Of a stretch of DNA of 64,000 nucleotides, positions 17,302 to 27,500 are shown one piece after another. The notes below the pieces were generated by a model. The model made no database searches. It saw only the letters and a list, made by a program, of their open reading frames with translations, and had not been told where the DNA came from. The DNA is from JAWPMT01 sp965227935 (lineage in GTDB: Bacteria > Bacteroidota > Bacteroidia > Cytophagales > Cyclobacteriaceae): positions 2,294,001-2,358,000 of the forward strand of contig CBDDGS010000019.1 of NCBI GenBank assembly GCA_965227935.1, read 5' to 3'. Position 1 is the stretch's first letter; every line of letters starts with the position of its first letter. The translations under genes and the position numbers were made by a program.

Positions 17302-18534
17302 ATGTCTACCAACCTTCCTCCGATCGACGGGAGTCGTGTTTTGGAAATCCTGAGTGACCTGCAGGCATTCACCGAAGGGCCAACCCGTACCCAACGCCTG
17401 GCGCTAAGTCCTGAAGATGCCCGTGCTCGTGAATACTTACAAAACTGGATGCTCGAGCAAAACCTTGATGTGCAAACCGACCCTGTAGGCAACCAGTTCG
17501 GTTTCCGCAAAGGGCGACAAGAGGGTCCCTACGTAGCGTTTGGGTCGCATCTGGACACTGTCAAAAATGCGGGTAAGTTTGACGGCACACTGGGCATCGC
17601 CGTGTCGATGTATTTCATCGAATGGCTGGCGAAACATAGTATCGAGACGAAACACCCACTCTGCCTCATCAACTTCACGAATGAGGAGGGCGTCCGATTC
17701 GTCCCCAGTATTATGGGCAGCGCCTACATGGCTGAACAGGTAAACCTGGAGGAGGTACTCGATGCAGTGGCCCTGGAGGAGTCGATCACAGTACGCGAGG
17801 AACTGGAAAAACGAAAACTTGCAGGAACTTTCAACTCAAAGGATGTTCCTATTCGGTCCTTCGTTGAACTGCATATAGAGCAAGGGCCGGTACTTGAAAG
17901 GAAGGGTATTCCGATAGGTATCGTGGAAGGCGTCCAAGGCATGTATTGGACCAAGTTCCTCTTTGAGGGGCGAGCACAGCATACCGGTACCACGCCTTTG
18001 CATCTACGGAGAAATGCAGGGCAGGCAGCGGCCCAGTTTGTTCATCAGGCCTACGAGTTGTCATTGGGTTTTGATAACCACCTACTCACCAATGGTGTGT
18101 TCGAGCTACTCCCTAATGCTCCGAACATTATACCCTCCCACGCCAACGTCATCCTCGACAGCCGCAACCCCGATCAGGAAGCGCTTCAAAAGGTCCAAAG
18201 CCAACTGGTGGCGCTGGCCATCGAGGTAGCAGAAGAACACGACGTGTCAGTCACGAGTAGCGCGATCGAAAAATATGATCCTGTGCATTTTGCTGCACCA
18301 ATTGTGGATGCCATCGAAGAAGCTACCAGTGATGCTGGGCTGACTGGCCACAGAATGTTCAGCGGAGCGGGACATGATGCGGGACTGATCGGTATGAAAC
18401 ACCCTGCAGCCATGATCTTCATACCCAGCAAAGACGGGATCAGTCACAATCCTGCTGAGTATTCCAGTCCTGAGCAAATTCAAGATGGCCTCGAAGTATT
18501 TGTGAGGGCGCTTTTGAAACTAGCTGATAGTTAA
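17302..18534 (+). CDS. Zn-dependent hydantoinase/carbamoylase-family amidase (M20)
   Basis: 410 residues, cytoplasmic. Metal-site motifs appear in order: GSHLDTV, GKFDGTLG, FTNEEGVRF, VELHIEQGP and SGAGHDAG, as in N-carbamoyl-L-amino acid hydrolase, beta-ureidopropionase and allantoate amidohydrolase. The dimerisation domain (about residues 215-330, with QHTGTTPLHLRRNA) also binds substrate. It hydrolyses the amide or ureido bond of N-carbamoyl amino acids, ureidoglycolate-type compounds or allantoate; sequence alone does not decide which. No pathway neighbours (hydantoinase, allantoinase) are seen in the window. Confidence 0.92.
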   Translation: MSTNLPPIDGSRVLEILSDLQAFTEGPTRTQRLALSPEDARAREYLQNWMLEQNLDVQTDPVGNQFGFRKGRQEGPYVAFGSHLDTVKNAGKFDGTLGIAVSMYFIEWLAKHSIETKHPLCLINFTNEEGVRFVPSIMGSAYMAEQVNLEEVLDAVALEESITVREELEKRKLAGTFNSKDVPIRSFVELHIEQGPVLERKGIPIGIVEGVQGMYWTKFLFEGRAQHTGTTPLHLRRNAGQAAAQFVHQAYELSLGFDNHLLTNGVFELLPNAPNIIPSHANVILDSRNPDQEALQKVQSQLVALAIEVAEEHDVSVTSSAIEKYDPVHFAAPIVDAIEEATSDAGLTGHRMFSGAGHDAGLIGMKHPAAMIFIPSKDGISHNPAEYSSPEQIQDGLEVFVRALLKLADS

Positions 18535-18598
18535 TTTCGTGTGGCAATGAGGGTCAAATGTATTTTGGCTTCCCTTGAAACAGAACAAACCCAACCTT

Positions 18599-19876
18599 AT
18601 GCATTTCCGAAGACACTTGCTGACTCTGGTCTCCATGATTGCCCTCTGTTGGCATCTCTCTGGGCAGCAGTCCGGCCGTACTATCACCCTCGATAGCCGA
18701 TACTTCATTCAAGGCTATTCCAATCGTGCAGTCGCCCAGGTGGGGTTGGAATTGACCGAAGCAACAACGTTGATCCCTCAACTGATCTATAAACCGGACT
18801 CAATAGTCTCCAAGGACCTGAGCGAGAAAAAGCTCTTCTATTCCAAAAAGCAGTGGCGCTATGTAGGAAGGGGATTGAGTCAATTTGTCGGCTCAATCTT
18901 CCTATTGCAGCCTTTCCAATTTGCTTATCATGAATACGGACACGGCACCCGAACGGCGGCAATCGGCTACAAGCCGTTTTACGGGCATGGAAGCGTCGGT
19001 AGCGTCGATGACATTCGCACTGCTTTTCGAAATGGCGAGTTGTTTGAAACCTTTCATGGTCTGTACCTCGGTAGCCTCTTCGAAACCGGGGGATATACCG
19101 CTGCATTGCCATCAGAGACCCTCTTCCCTCCAATGTTGGACGAAATCGAAGAGAATGGGTGGGATTTGGTCATCGCTGGTGGCGGCTTCAACAATGAAAT
19201 GTACTTCAGTGAGCGCATCGAGCGGCAGGTCCAACAATATGGGGGGCATGTCGGCTACTTGATCCCTTACCTAAACTCCAAACTTTCAGCACAGCAGTAC
19301 GCCACCGGAGGCGGCTTTTTTAATGATCTAAACAACATTGCCACCTACTATCAAGGCCAAGGCTATGACATCTCCACAGATGATCTGAAGAATGGTAGCC
19401 TTACCTCTATGCTTGCCAGCACGATGTCCTATCAGGTGGTGTTTTCAATGGTGAAGGTCTTAATGGGTCAACCCAATGATTTCCAGGCGCTCAGCTTCAA
19501 AGGTGTGGAACTCCCCAATACCTCCTTCTACATGAACCGTGAAGGGCTCTCATATAAGTTCACCACCGCCTATAAGACAGGGAACTGGAGTTTCCCGATA
19601 GCCTTGGAGCGAGTAGTAAAAGGAGATACACGCAATGAATGGACCCTAGGTGTGGGAAGAAGGGCAAATGCCTGGGCGGCAACCGTTCGCTCAACGGTGG
19701 GGAAAAAGTTTGGCCTTACCTCCGAAGTCCAGTACTTCCCCAAAGATTGGCTGGCAATCACAGGTGGATATGCACTGTACCAGGCGGAAAACCTTCGAGG
19801 GCAGCGATTGACACCAAGCCTCGAGAATGGCAACGCCTTTCACGATGTGTACGTGATGGTCTCCGTCAGATACTGA
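18599..19876 (+). CDS. Predicted outer-membrane protein with HEYGH motif
   Basis: 425 residues from the ATG at 18599. The in-frame TTG eight codons earlier would spoil the signal peptide (MHFRRHLLTLVSMIALCWHLSGQ). I do not recognise the family. Residues 105-125 hold FAYHEYGHGTRTAAIG, which fits HExxH of zinc metallopeptidases, and NNEMYFSERIE about 85 residues on could give the third ligand. The last 130 residues show alternating strands and the protein ends in VMVSVRY, a terminal aromatic as in outer-membrane beta-barrels. It could be a membrane-embedded protease, or the motif may be chance. It converges with the M1-like gene, nine bases away. Confidence 0.75.
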   Translation: MHFRRHLLTLVSMIALCWHLSGQQSGRTITLDSRYFIQGYSNRAVAQVGLELTEATTLIPQLIYKPDSIVSKDLSEKKLFYSKKQWRYVGRGLSQFVGSIFLLQPFQFAYHEYGHGTRTAAIGYKPFYGHGSVGSVDDIRTAFRNGELFETFHGLYLGSLFETGGYTAALPSETLFPPMLDEIEENGWDLVIAGGGFNNEMYFSERIERQVQQYGGHVGYLIPYLNSKLSAQQYATGGGFFNDLNNIATYYQGQGYDISTDDLKNGSLTSMLASTMSYQVVFSMVKVLMGQPNDFQALSFKGVELPNTSFYMNREGLSYKFTTAYKTGNWSFPIALERVVKGDTRNEWTLGVGRRANAWAATVRSTVGKKFGLTSEVQYFPKDWLAITGGYALYQAENLRGQRLTPSLENGNAFHDVYVMVSVRY

Positions 19877-19885
19877 AAATGATAA

Positions 19886-21541
19886 TCACCGACGTATGAG
19901 TAGGTCACGATGAGGGTCTACAATTATTTCTGTAATGGCCACACCACTAGATGATGTGATGGAGGTCCTCCTTTTATCAAAGCGTAGCTTCCTCGTTTCA
20001 TTGGCTCCATCTTCATATTTGATCAGGAGCTCCAGGTCCAGATCATAGATCCCCTCTTCCTGCAGCTGACTGATAATGGCCCCCTTCCGATCTTCGGAGA
20101 AAGCAATCGAGATCTCCGGCGCTCCCTCCCACTCTAGCCATTGCCTGAAAAACTGAGTCAGATCGTGGGGTGTTTGGTCATTGAATATCCTACACCACTC
20201 TCGAAGGGTAATGTTCCTATTGGAATAGGTCGCAACGATCTCCTGCAAAGCTGAGAAAAAGGCATCGTCTCCGATTTTCTTCCTCAACATATGATACACC
20301 CAGGTGCCTTTGGAATCTGCCAGGTAATGCTGAATGGTTTCTCCTAGTCTCTTCGTGATCAAGGGCATATCCCGCCCCTCGTCATAGAAACGAAAGAATG
20401 CCTGCGCGTCGTGGTTGGGGCTAAACCCTCCTACACCGGACCACATGAAGTCCTTGGCTGCTTTGGCTCCATGGACCTTTTCAATAGCCAAAACTGCGGA
20501 GTACTGCGCCATGGATTCGGTCATGAAAAGTGTCCCCTGGCCCTCCAATTCCACCCCCACAGCGATCGCCCACCATGCGTGGGCCGCTTCATGGGCCAGT
20601 ACAGGCAGACTGTTTAAAGGATCGTCAAAGGCCTGCGTTTTCAGTAGTATGAAATTCTGCTCAGAAGCCCCGTAGAACCCAGGGACATCATAGGGAACTT
20701 CTACAATAGAATGATACTTGTAAGGAGCCGCCCCGAAGAGCTCTTCCAACAATCTTATGGATGAAAGGAACGCCTCCACGCGCACTTGTTGTCCTGCTAT
20801 GTTCCTTGTTCCCACGACATCCAGCGTATCTCCCGAAGGCAGATCATAATGGACGCTACGGAAAGGTCCAGCGGCAAATGACCTCGCGACCGAACCATCA
20901 TTGGAATACAAAACACGCTTACGTTCACCCACCATCTGTGAGGAGTTCTCGGTACCACTCGAAACCACCGTCCAGTCCTTTGGAACTTCAAATGTGGTAG
21001 ACCCCGGAGCCTTCATTGTTTGCCAAGAAGGACCTGAGGATGGGTCCACCGGAGCAGGGTACCAAACATTCACCCACGACACCAAAACAAAATCTCTTGA
21101 CCAATAATGAAGTAAGCTGCGATTCTCCTCTAACACTATCGGAATGGACAGTCGAAGCGTGTCTCCCCTCTCATAGGTGGCATCTCTTCGAATATGTGCA
21201 TACAAAGTAGGCGCGCCATCTTCGTCGCGGACGTTTCTAGTGACTTCATGGCCAGGCACCTGAAAGTCCCTAAATGTACTGGTACCACCCAGTGAGTTGA
21301 GCATCAGGCTTGGGCCGTGGCTCTGAATTGAATCGTCTAACCGCAGGAGAATTTCGGCGATAACGAGTGGTGCCCGATCCATCGAAATGTCCACCTTCAG
21401 ATCCAGGTGAATCGTGCGCCATCCGACCCCATCATTCAGCGGGGAGCTCCCTGAAATAGAGCTGGAAGTGCAGCCATATTGGCCCAGGAAAAGAGCAAAG
21501 AGAACTAATGAGCGCATAGGGACAAATCTTGACTTCATCAA
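19886..21541 (-). CDS. M1-family metallopeptidase-like lipoprotein
   Basis: 551 residues. The N-terminus is basic and hydrophobic and ends in a lipobox-like GQYGC (Cys near 24), so it is probably a lipoprotein. An N-terminal beta domain is followed by the thermolysin-like core: LAHEAAHAWWA (near residues 311-321; HExxH) and TESMAQY about 25 residues later, giving the second zinc glutamate. The aminopeptidase GAMEN motif is replaced by FYGASEQNFI, which keeps a Glu-containing segment; substrate preference may therefore differ. The last 120 residues resemble the beta-sandwich of M1 proteins. The first two codons are both ATG, so either may start. Confidence 0.88.
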   Translation of the reverse strand: MMKSRFVPMRSLVLFALFLGQYGCTSSSISGSSPLNDGVGWRTIHLDLKVDISMDRAPLVIAEILLRLDDSIQSHGPSLMLNSLGGTSTFRDFQVPGHEVTRNVRDEDGAPTLYAHIRRDATYERGDTLRLSIPIVLEENRSLLHYWSRDFVLVSWVNVWYPAPVDPSSGPSWQTMKAPGSTTFEVPKDWTVVSSGTENSSQMVGERKRVLYSNDGSVARSFAAGPFRSVHYDLPSGDTLDVVGTRNIAGQQVRVEAFLSSIRLLEELFGAAPYKYHSIVEVPYDVPGFYGASEQNFILLKTQAFDDPLNSLPVLAHEAAHAWWAIAVGVELEGQGTLFMTESMAQYSAVLAIEKVHGAKAAKDFMWSGVGGFSPNHDAQAFFRFYDEGRDMPLITKRLGETIQHYLADSKGTWVYHMLRKKIGDDAFFSALQEIVATYSNRNITLREWCRIFNDQTPHDLTQFFRQWLEWEGAPEISIAFSEDRKGAIISQLQEEGIYDLDLELLIKYEDGANETRKLRFDKRRTSITSSSGVAITEIIVDPHRDLLIRR

Positions 21542-21616
21542 CGAATACTACTCCAATTCGTTGAGGCCGCAGTTGCGAACGGTGAAGCCCGTCGTCAATC
21601 GAAGAACCAAACTCCT

Positions 21617-21654
21617 AAAAAAGAAATGTCCGGCATTCTTCGAATACCGGACAT
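21617..21654 (-). terminator. Intrinsic terminator of the crystallin-like gene
   Basis: ATGTCCGG (21626-21633) pairs with CCGGACAT (21647-21654) and ATTC (21635-21638) with GAAT (21642-21645) around a three-base loop, with one mismatch. On the minus strand TTCTTTTTT follows. It lies about 29 bases past the stop at 21683. Confidence 0.9.
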
Positions 21655-21682
21655 TCCCTATGGAATCCTTTCGTATGGACAA

Positions 21683-22231
21683 TTACTCCGGCAAGGAGAG
21701 TGTTTGCGTATCCGGATCATACCATTCTCGTACCCAAGTATCGGTCTTCAGCACCCTTAACGAGCTTACTTGCCCGGATAGGTCTATCGTAGCTATGGCA
21801 GTGGGATCATTAGGATCAGGAAAAGCAGAAAGATCCAGACAGCCTGAGGTGGTAACAACATAATTCCATCCGCTGTCATCAAAATTCTGATTATCAAAAA
21901 TCTGTACATGCCAACCATCGGGGATGAAAAGGGACCCAAATTTGTTGTCAAGGAAATCCTCATCGCCAAATGCTGTCCAATCCATTTTCTTGTTAGAGGC
22001 CCTCAGAAGGGGTTTTGCAGTACAGTTGTTGGGTTCAAAACCGCCGATACGGAATCTTCGGCCATTGGGGCCGTCAGGGCCGGCCGCGGGATTGTTGGCA
22101 TGATCAGGAGGGTTTCCCTGGTTGCCATTGTTTCCATTGCCATCTTGGCTAAATGCCAGGAAACTCAATAAGGTAAACGAAAGGAGTAGGAAAGATCGCA
22201 GGCGATCCATGGATAGATTAGTGGTTTTCAT
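21683..22231 (-). CDS. Secreted protein, possibly beta-gamma-crystallin-like
   Basis: 182 residues, or 175 if the ATG at 22210 (MDRLRSFLLL) is used. A signal peptide ends at LAFSQ. A low-complexity Gly/Asn/Pro linker follows (residues 30-58). The C-terminal 100 residues hold WHVQIFDNQNFDDSGWNY and IDLSGQVSSLRVLKT, reminiscent of Greek-key beta-gamma-crystallin motifs (aromatic, then Gly or Asp, then SSLRV). Such domains bind calcium. This is a weak structural reading; no family is certain. Two cysteines (CTAKP, SGCLD) may form a disulfide. A strong terminator lies just downstream, so it is probably a single-gene unit. Confidence 0.7.
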   Translation of the reverse strand: MKTTNLSMDRLRSFLLLSFTLLSFLAFSQDGNGNNGNQGNPPDHANNPAAGPDGPNGRRFRIGGFEPNNCTAKPLLRASNKKMDWTAFGDEDFLDNKFGSLFIPDGWHVQIFDNQNFDDSGWNYVVTTSGCLDLSAFPDPNDPTAIATIDLSGQVSSLRVLKTDTWVREWYDPDTQTLSLPE

Positions 22232-22453
22232 GGTCTGGGCTCAATTACAAAGTCTTTTCCGATGACGAATGCGTTGTTTACGATGCGAAGTCGTCTCGGA
22301 ATTTGTTTGCTAAAGGTACTAACTGTTTGTACATACTGCAACAATTCAATAAAAAGTCTTTGTCCATCTTGCTCAACCAATGAAGCGCCATTCTCCTCTA
22401 ATGAAGCTAGAGGATCACTATCTTGACAGAGGAATTTTGAAATCTAACCACTC

Positions 22454-24169
22454 ATGAAATACCTGATCGGACTTGTTTGCCTAGTGATGGCGGTGCCTCT
22501 GACATCTCAGCGGCTCATTGTAAAAGACGTCAATCTGGTTGACGTGGAGAATCGCAAAGTGGTTCCTGAGCGATCTGTGGCCATAGTCAATGGGAAAATA
22601 CTGGACATCAACAGCTTTCGCAGGCTAAAGGCAACGGACCAAGACAGCATCATCGAAGGAACCGGCAAATTCCTGATACCGGGACTCGTAGACGCCCATA
22701 TCCATTTTTTCCAATCTGGTGGATTGTACACCCGTCCAGACGCCATCGACCTTCGAGATTGGTTCTCCTACTCGGATGAAATACAGTTCGCCAAGGACAA
22801 TGCGTCCGACTACCTCCAGAGATACTTAAGGCTGGGGATCACTACGGTGATGGACGTCGGAGGGCCTATGTGGAACTTCACGGTGCGGGATTCCATAGCG
22901 ACAAGCATGATGTCTCCAAATGTGCTGGTCACCGGCCCCCTCTTCTCTATCGTCGACCGGGTCAAGCTGGATGAGGGTGATCCCCCCATTGTGAAGGTGA
23001 CATCTAAGGAGGACATCGATCAACTCTTTGACCAAATGCTGGATCGGAAGCCCGACTTTATCAAGATCTGGTACATCGCCTCCCAACAATATCCAGCAGA
23101 GGAGTCCTATCCACTGGTAGCGTATGTCGGTCAGCGATGTCGCGAAAACAACCTCCGACTGGCCGTCCATGCTACTCAACACAAGACAGCCGAACTGGCG
23201 GTAAAAGCCGGCGCGAATATCCTCGTGCACAGCGTGGACGACGAGATCATCAGCGACGACTTTCTCCAGACATTGAAAACAAACAACGTGACCTACATCC
23301 CCACGCTGGTTGTCTCCAAGGGGTACGGCAGGACCTTCACCGGCAAACTACCGCACGATGCGCAGGATCTCACGTGGGCCAATCCTAAAGCTTATGGAAC
23401 GCTCACGGACTTGAAAAGGGCGGAGCCTTCAACACTGCCGGGCTTTTTGAAGAACTTTTATGGTCAAGACCTACCGCCCTTCTACGATGTCAAAGACTCC
23501 ATCATGTTCGAGAATCTACAGAAGCTCGTCGCAGCAGGTGTCAATGTAGCTACCGGAACGGATGCAGGCAACATCGGCACCATGCACGCGTCATCGTACT
23601 TCCAGGAATTGCAGGCCATGCAACAGGCTGGCATGACCGGCTGGGAAATCATCGAAGCGTCGACGATCAATCCCGCCAAAGGCTTTGGTATGGGTGACAC
23701 CCACGGATCAGTAGCTGTGGGCAAGGTCGCCGACCTGGTGTTGCTCAACGGCAATCCTGCTGAGGATATCTCTGCATTCAGCAGCATCGAAGCGGTCTTC
23801 AAAGACGGGCAGCCAATGGCCCCGACCACTATCTTGAGTGAATCCCCAGAACAGATCGTACAGCGGCAGCTCAATGCCTACAATGCCAGAGACATCGATG
23901 CCTTCATGGCCACCTACAGCGAGAATATCCAAATCTTCAACCTAGATGCCAACATCCTGTACGATGGCAAAGAGGCCATGAGGGCACGCTACTCCAAGCT
24001 TTTCGAAGACACACCCAATCTCTATTGCGAACTCAAAAATCGCATGGTCATGGGCAACACGGTCATCGACCAGGAGCGGGTGCAGTACAACGACCAGATC
24101 ATTCGGGCCATTGCCATTTATGAAGTCACCGATGGACTGATCAGCAAAGTGAACTTTATCCGGCCATAA
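22454..24169 (+). CDS. Exported amidohydrolase fused to an NTF2-like domain
   Basis: 571 residues with a signal peptide (MKYLIGLVCLVMAVPLTSQ). The amidohydrolase covers residues 20-455: DAHIHFF (near 79) gives the H-x-H, then HATQHKT, LVHSVDDEI and TGTDAG (near 367) supply the remaining metal ligands, and the end (GSVAVGKVADLVLLNGNP) is typical of imidazolonepropionase/prolidase-type enzymes. Residues 460-571 form a SnoaL/NTF2-like unit (QRQLNAYNARDIDAFMATYSE), an unusual appendage. The enzyme probably cleaves cyclic amides or peptides in the periplasm; substrate unknown. It is transcribed alone and followed by a structured repeat. Confidence 0.9.
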   Translation: MKYLIGLVCLVMAVPLTSQRLIVKDVNLVDVENRKVVPERSVAIVNGKILDINSFRRLKATDQDSIIEGTGKFLIPGLVDAHIHFFQSGGLYTRPDAIDLRDWFSYSDEIQFAKDNASDYLQRYLRLGITTVMDVGGPMWNFTVRDSIATSMMSPNVLVTGPLFSIVDRVKLDEGDPPIVKVTSKEDIDQLFDQMLDRKPDFIKIWYIASQQYPAEESYPLVAYVGQRCRENNLRLAVHATQHKTAELAVKAGANILVHSVDDEIISDDFLQTLKTNNVTYIPTLVVSKGYGRTFTGKLPHDAQDLTWANPKAYGTLTDLKRAEPSTLPGFLKNFYGQDLPPFYDVKDSIMFENLQKLVAAGVNVATGTDAGNIGTMHASSYFQELQAMQQAGMTGWEIIEASTINPAKGFGMGDTHGSVAVGKVADLVLLNGNPAEDISAFSSIEAVFKDGQPMAPTTILSESPEQIVQRQLNAYNARDIDAFMATYSENIQIFNLDANILYDGKEAMRARYSKLFEDTPNLYCELKNRMVMGNTVIDQERVQYNDQIIRAIAIYEVTDGLISKVNFIRP

Positions 24170-24221
24170 CCACCACCCGTATTGCAGTCGATCGCCTCGA
24201 GATCAAGGCACGACTACTGCG

Positions 24222-24290
24222 CTAGCCCGGATAGCAGCGGTATCCCACCGGGCCTTGCGGGTGGATGGCGAGGGTGAGGATAAACCCGGA
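24222..24290 (+). repeat. Flavo-1-like structured intergenic repeat, copy 1
   Basis: The 24 bases at 24222-24245 are identical to those at 54706-54729 (key part CCGGATAGCAGCGGTATCC). The inner stem CCCACC/GGGTGG and a 3' part GAGGATAAACCCGG close the structure. Shape and sequence resemble the Flavo-1-type repeat RNA frequent in Bacteroidota (from memory, not searched). It lies between convergent genes. Confidence 0.65.
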
Positions 24291-24450
24291 ATCGTCATTG
24301 GCCTTCCGGCTGCAGACATAAATTACTTCAAAATCAGTCAGTTAACACGTGGTTGGCTCGTCACCATAACGGTCAATTATGCCTCCTCACCTAACTAACT
24401 GATTTTCTCGTACTTTATGCCCTCGCTTCAAAATTCCAATAACGAATCCG

Positions 24451-24470
24451 GGATAAAGCGAATAGCCGGC
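24451..24470 (+). repeat. Isolated 3' half of the structured repeat
   Basis: GGATAAAGCGAATAGCCGGC closely matches the 3' half of the copy at 54761-54782 (GGATACAAGCGTATAGCCGGC), but no 5' half lies directly before it. Either copy 1 has a long insertion or a second copy decayed. The whole gap 24170-24518 holds nothing else that I recognise. Confidence 0.6.
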
Positions 24471-24518
24471 AAAGCCCTCCGCCAAGTGCTTAGACACCAG
24501 CTGCTCCAATTAAGTCAC

Positions 24519-27500
24519 TTAGTGACCGCAAACACAATGCACTCTCGTAAATCCCTGACTTTCTGCGTGCCACTCGAAGTTGTCATTGTAGCCATCCATC
24601 TCCCAATAGAACTTTCCCCGGGCCTGGTCATAGTTTCCGACTTCATTCATCGTGGCGGTCTCATATAGTCGGCCATTGATCATCGTGTGCGTCACGTATT
24701 GGGAATTCTGAATATCCTCGAGCGGATCCTTGTCCAGGACAATGAGATCCGCCAGCTTGCCAGCTTCGAGGGAGCCCAGATCATCACCCATCCCGATGTA
24801 CTCGGCGCCATGAATCGTCGCCGCCCGTAGCGCCTCATAGTTCGTCATGCCACCCTGCTGCAGCATCCACATCTCCCAATGCACACCGAGACCCTGCAGC
24901 TGACCGTGCCCTCCGACACAGACTTTAACGTCGCGGTCTACGAGCTTCTTGAGCGACTGCGAAGTCAAGATATGCCCGTTGTCATACTCCTCCATCGGCA
25001 CCATGGTCCTGTGCCGGGCGCGTGCATCGATCACAGAGCGAGGGGTATACTTCAAGAGATGTTCATTTTCCCACACGTTGGTCGTCTGGTACCAATAGTA
25101 TTCACCGCTCATGCCGGCATAGTGCACGATCAGCGTCGGTGTATTGGCCGTCTTACTAGCCGCCCATAGATCTACCACGTCTTTGTACAGTGGGGCGACG
25201 GGAATGTTGTGCTCAATACTCGTGTGACCGTCCAATATCATGGTCAGGTTGTGGAAGAAGGTAGACCCGCCCTCCGGATACACCATGATTTGCTGGTCCC
25301 GCGCTGCCTTGATCACCTGCTGTCGCTGCTCACGGCGAGGCTGATTATAGCTCTTAACGCTGAAGGCACCGTAAGCCTTCGTCCTGCGTATGGCAAACTG
25401 CGCATCTTCTTCATTGTTGACGACAGCTTTGAAGTCCCCGTCTGCTCCATACAGAATGGTACCCGTCGTGTAGATCCGCGGACCCACCATTCGGCCAGAC
25501 CTGACCATCTCTGATTGCGACAGCGACATCTCCGAGTTGGACGATGGGTCGTGTGTCGCCGTTATGCCAAAGGCCAGATTGGCATAGTAGGGCCACTCCT
25601 TTTGGGGGCTCAAGCCATAGCGAAAGGCGCGCAGGTGCGCGTGCGTGTCAATGATACCCGGCATAATGACCTTGCCGCTTGCGTCAATGACAGTAGCACT
25701 ACCCGGCACGTCGACGGACGCTCCCACTTCCTTGATGCGATTTCCTTCCACGAGGACAGTCCCTCCATCGATGACTTCCTCGCCATTCATGGTAATGATC
25801 TTTGCATTGGTGAAAGCAACGAGCCCCTCAGGACGGTCGGTCTCCAGTTCCAAGGTGATTTCGTTGATCGTGCGATCGATCTCAACACTATCGGACTCCG
25901 TCGTGCCGAAAGCCTCCGAAACGTTCACGGCGTAGTGTTGATTGCCCAATGTCCAGCTGAGTGACTGACCGTCACCAGACCACTGCAGGCCAATGCCAGC
26001 GTCTTTGGAGACTTTGGTCATGGGAATGGCCTTCTGCCCCGCGGAAAGCTCAAACGTTTTGCCTGTGGCAGCGAAAGGCATGATGTAGACATTGTACAGT
26101 TCTCCGAAAGCCAGCCAGGTATTGTCCGGACTGAGTGCAAACTGATTGGCGTACTTGGAGTGGAAATGCGTTCGCTCTTCAGCTCCCTGGAGGTTCACGC
26201 TTTTGTAGTTCTTATCCAACGACCCGAACAGAAACCCTCCTGTTTGGAAAAAAATGCGCTTGCCGTCCGAGCTGAAGCTCGGGTACTGCCCCTGCTTCGT
26301 GACGAAATTGGGGGTACCCCCCGATACCGATGTCCAGTAAATCCCCGGCTTGATGGAATAGGCGAACCCCATGGCGCCATTGCCGCCTTCCTTCACATAG
26401 ACGACCTTGCTGCCATCCGGCGAGAACGAAGGTTGGCGATACATCCCTCTTTCGCTTGTCAGCTTTACTTGATCGCGCCCATTCGCGCCGATGCGGCGAA
26501 CATCACCACGCTCCTCATCATTCCAGGTGACATATACGATTTGACTGCCATCCGCTGAAAAGCTGGGTTCAAATTCCAGGTCCGTCCCATCCGTCAGTCT
26601 CTTGGCTTTCCCTCCGGGCCACTTCATCGTGTAGAGGTATCCCGCAGCATTGAACACCATCGTCTTGCCATCAGGGGACAAGCGCGCCCCTCGAATGACC
26701 TTCGCTTTGAAATTGTCAGGGTCCGGGTCCACCGGAAACTGTAGGGCATCGGTGATCTTGTGTGTGGCGGTGGCACTGAAAGGGATGACTGTAGCTTCTC
26801 CCGTCTGGGTATTCACTTTTTGTATCTTCCCCTGCGCCCATATGATGACATGGACATTGTCTGGCAGCCAATTGTAGTTGGGATAAACGCCGAAGATGGC
26901 CCAGGCTTCCTGCTGATCCTTGGACAGACCGTCAAATACTGGTCGCTGGATACCTGTGGCCAGATCGTGAACGTACAGCACCGACTTCGTTCGCACCCTT
27001 CGAACAAAGCTTAGCTGCTTACCGTCACGAGACAATTGGGGCCTTACTGCTCCACCGGGACCTCCGACGATTGTCTCAGTATCGCCGGTCTCACGATCAT
27101 AGCGCTTGATCACATAAATCTGGCTATTGGGGTCTTTGTTGTATTGGAAGAAGCCGCCGGGGTACACGTCTTCACTGTAGTAGACATAGCGCCCATCCGG
27201 GCTGGCGACAGGCTCACCAAGGTCCTGCTGATCATTCTTTCGCTTCGTGAGCTGCACCCCACTGCCGCCATCCTTGTGATACATCCACAACTCACCGGCG
27301 CCCAAAGAGCGCCCCGAGGTGAAGTGCTTGCGGGCGATGATGTATTGACCGTCTGGAGTCCATACCGAATTATTGAGGAGTCGAAAGTTTTCCTTTGTAA
27401 TCTGCTTTGCGTCACCACCGCCCAGCGGCATCATCCATATATTGTCCCCACCTCCTGCATCGCTGGTAAAGGAGATGCTCTTACCGTCAGGGCTGAACCG

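Noticed and set aside
19886..21541. Reading the M1-like protein as a true aminopeptidase
   Set aside because: The GAMEN motif is replaced, so only the broader M1-like metallopeptidase call is supported.
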